Source: Aphodosoma sp045614825 (GTDB taxonomy: Bacteria; Bacteroidota; Bacteroidia; Bacteroidales; Paludibacteraceae). Taken from it: a DNA stretch of 16,327 nt. The position numbers and the translations under genes are program-made. Below are positions 15,247 to 16,327 of the stretch, one piece after another. Position 1 is the stretch's first letter. The number at the start of each line of letters is the position of its first letter. The DNA lies in NCBI GenBank assembly GCA_045614825.1, contig JAZLDO010000151.1, positions 1-16,327 on the forward strand, written 5' to 3'. The notes under the pieces were generated by a model that saw only the letters and a program-made list of their open reading frames with translations, had not been told where the DNA came from and searched no databases.

Positions 15247-16327
15247 TTATCGATTTGTTGGATTGAAACCAACAATAGGGCGTGAGTTGGTTTTAAGCTT
15301 TTCGCTTTCAGCTAACGATTTCACAGTTTTAATGTTAGGTCTTTGACCCGAGATGACATATTCCATTATAGATTTGCGAGCAATGTTTTCAATTTCTCCA
15401 CCAGAGACATCGAACGACTCGGCAAGTTCGAGCGAATCGTCGTCGCTCAATTCTTCAATCATAGATTTCCATATGCGAGCTTTATTTTCTTTGTCTGGTT
15501 TATCGAATTGTACTTTGAAGATGAATCTTCGTTCGAATGCGCTATCGAGATTCGTAGTTAGATTAGTGGTGACAATCATAATGCCTTCGAGGTTTTCCAT
15601 CTCTTCGAGAAGTATGTTTTGTAGAGCATTTGACATTTGGTCGACACTACGTTCGATATTAGTGGTTCTTTTAGAGAGGATAGCGTCGCCTTCGTTGAAA
15701 AGTAGGATAGGAGCAAGTTCGCAATTTTGACAGTAGAAGCGATAATTATTGAATATTTTTTTTAGTTTTGCTTCCGATTCACCAACAAATTTATCCTTAA
15801 AATCAGTCACTTGCACTTGTATGATGTCGCGACCTGTTTGGCGAGCAATTTCGTAGGCAGTGGCAGTTTTGCCTGTACCTGGAGCTCCATGCATCAAGAT
15901 ACAAACTCCTGTGCGCATACCTTTTTCTTTAAGACGTTCTTGCACGATAGGTAGTTGCTCTTGCGAAAGAAGGGTTTGGATTCGCTTTATTTGTTCATCT
16001 TCTTTTTTGTTGTAGAATAGAGTTTTAGGAGTGATCTCTTTGTTTGATTTAAGACCATTGATTTTAGGCGAATCTTTTTTGAAATTATCAGCGGGAGTGA
16101 AGCCTTCTAAAATATCATCTTTCAGGTGAGCGGTTGCTACGTATATAGTGCAGTTGGCAATTCCATCTTCACACTTATGTTCGATGAGATTTCGTTTGAA
16201 TAGTTCGTGAGTGCCGTTTTGTAGTTGTTTGTTTATTAGGCGTATGTTAGATGTTTCGTTGTTGTGATAAGCCAATTTAACTTCGTGAAAACTAACCCCT
16301 TCGCCACTATCAGAATCATGAAAATTG
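15247..16327 (-). CDS. AAA+ ATPase, FtsH/Cdc48-like core, 5' end outside the window
   Basis: The frame is open to the right edge: 359 codons are visible with no ATG in the first part, and the TTG at 16275 is internal or at best an alternative start. Counting from the first visible codon, Walker A GAPGTGKT is at 147-154. A pore loop, KFVGESE, follows near 179-185 and resembles those of Vps4 and katanin. Walker B reads ILLFNE, with Asn211 in place of the usual Asp and Glu212 kept. Sensor 1 is Asn255 in TTNL, the arginine fingers are Arg266/Arg267 in AFERRF, and sensor 2 is SGGEIENIAR (308-317). Such ATPases thread or remodel proteins. The N-terminal part (about 1-105) is not a domain I recognise. 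It leads the visible operon, 26 nt before the next gene. Confidence 0.88.
   Translation of the reverse strand, partial: NFHDSDSGEGVSFHEVKLAYHNNETSNIRLINKQLQNGTHELFKRNLIEHKCEDGIANCTIYVATAHLKDDILEGFTPADNFKKDSPKINGLKSNKEITPKTLFYNKKEDEQIKRIQTLLSQEQLPIVQERLKEKGMRTGVCILMHGAPGTGKTATAYEIARQTGRDIIQVQVTDFKDKFVGESEAKLKKIFNNYRFYCQNCELAPILLFNEGDAILSKRTTNIERSVDQMSNALQNILLEEMENLEGIMIVTTNLTTNLDSAFERRFIFKVQFDKPDKENKARIWKSMIEELSDDDSLELAESFDVSGGEIENIARKSIMEYVISGQRPNIKTVKSLAESEKLKTNSRPIVGFNPTNR

Noticed and set aside
16261..16275. Start of the AAA+ ATPase at 16275.
   Set aside because: The codon is TTG and the frame stays open for 17 more codons to the window edge, so the gene is treated as 5'-truncated.
12209..16327. 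Reading the AAA/MoxR/VWA operon as a known named defence system such as BREX or DISARM.
   Set aside because: No methyltransferase, helicase, phosphatase or nuclease gene of those systems is visible, so no named system can be supported.

Overview
The window looks like chromosomal DNA from an AT-rich member of the Bacteroidales. Several promoters fit the Bacteroidetes primary-sigma consensus (TTTG, about 20 nt, TAnnTTTG) rather than TTGACA/TATAAT. Shine-Dalgarno sequences are not obvious, Rho carries the long disordered insertion known from Bacteroides, and the gene at the left edge resembles the serine palmitoyltransferase of gut Bacteroidetes. I see no tRNA, rRNA, insertion sequence, CRISPR array or phage gene, and no gap over 300 bases without a gene.

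Layout. (1) 1-3159, minus strand: the start of a probable sphingolipid-type PLP enzyme, a DUF349-repeat protein and a membrane family-2 glycosyltransferase. (2) 3160-5228: a symmetric divergent promoter region and the plus-strand gene for transcription terminator Rho, ending at a bidirectional terminator. (3) 5332-10635, minus strand: an operon of an HD-domain hydrolase, SbcD nuclease and SbcC ATPase, for repair of DNA ends and hairpins. (4) 10780-12171: yjdM (zinc ribbon, minus) and a cysteine-rich DUF5714 protein (plus), divergently transcribed. (5) 12205-16327, minus strand: a tight four-gene run of a FtsH/Cdc48-like AAA+ ATPase (start lies beyond the window), an unrecognised 243-residue protein, a MoxR-family AAA+ ATPase, and a DUF2201 protein with an intact VWA metal site but a degraded metallopeptidase motif.

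Region 5 is the best candidate for an under-described system. MoxR and VWA proteins are known partners (as in RavA-ViaA), and here they are joined by a second, unrelated AAA+ ATPase and an unknown protein. The first ATPase has Asn where Walker B normally has Asp. The other notable part is control of rho. Its promoter is a mirror image of the glycosyltransferase promoter, with the two -33 boxes forming the two halves of one 10-bp palindrome. Its leader ends in four tandem TTTCAAN heptamers and an inverted repeat that touches the start codon.

Four ORFs begin upstream at TTG or GTG, but an in-frame ATG a few codons later fits better, and I used it: DUF349 protein (1893), rho (3405), DUF5714 protein (11389) and DUF2201 protein (13353).
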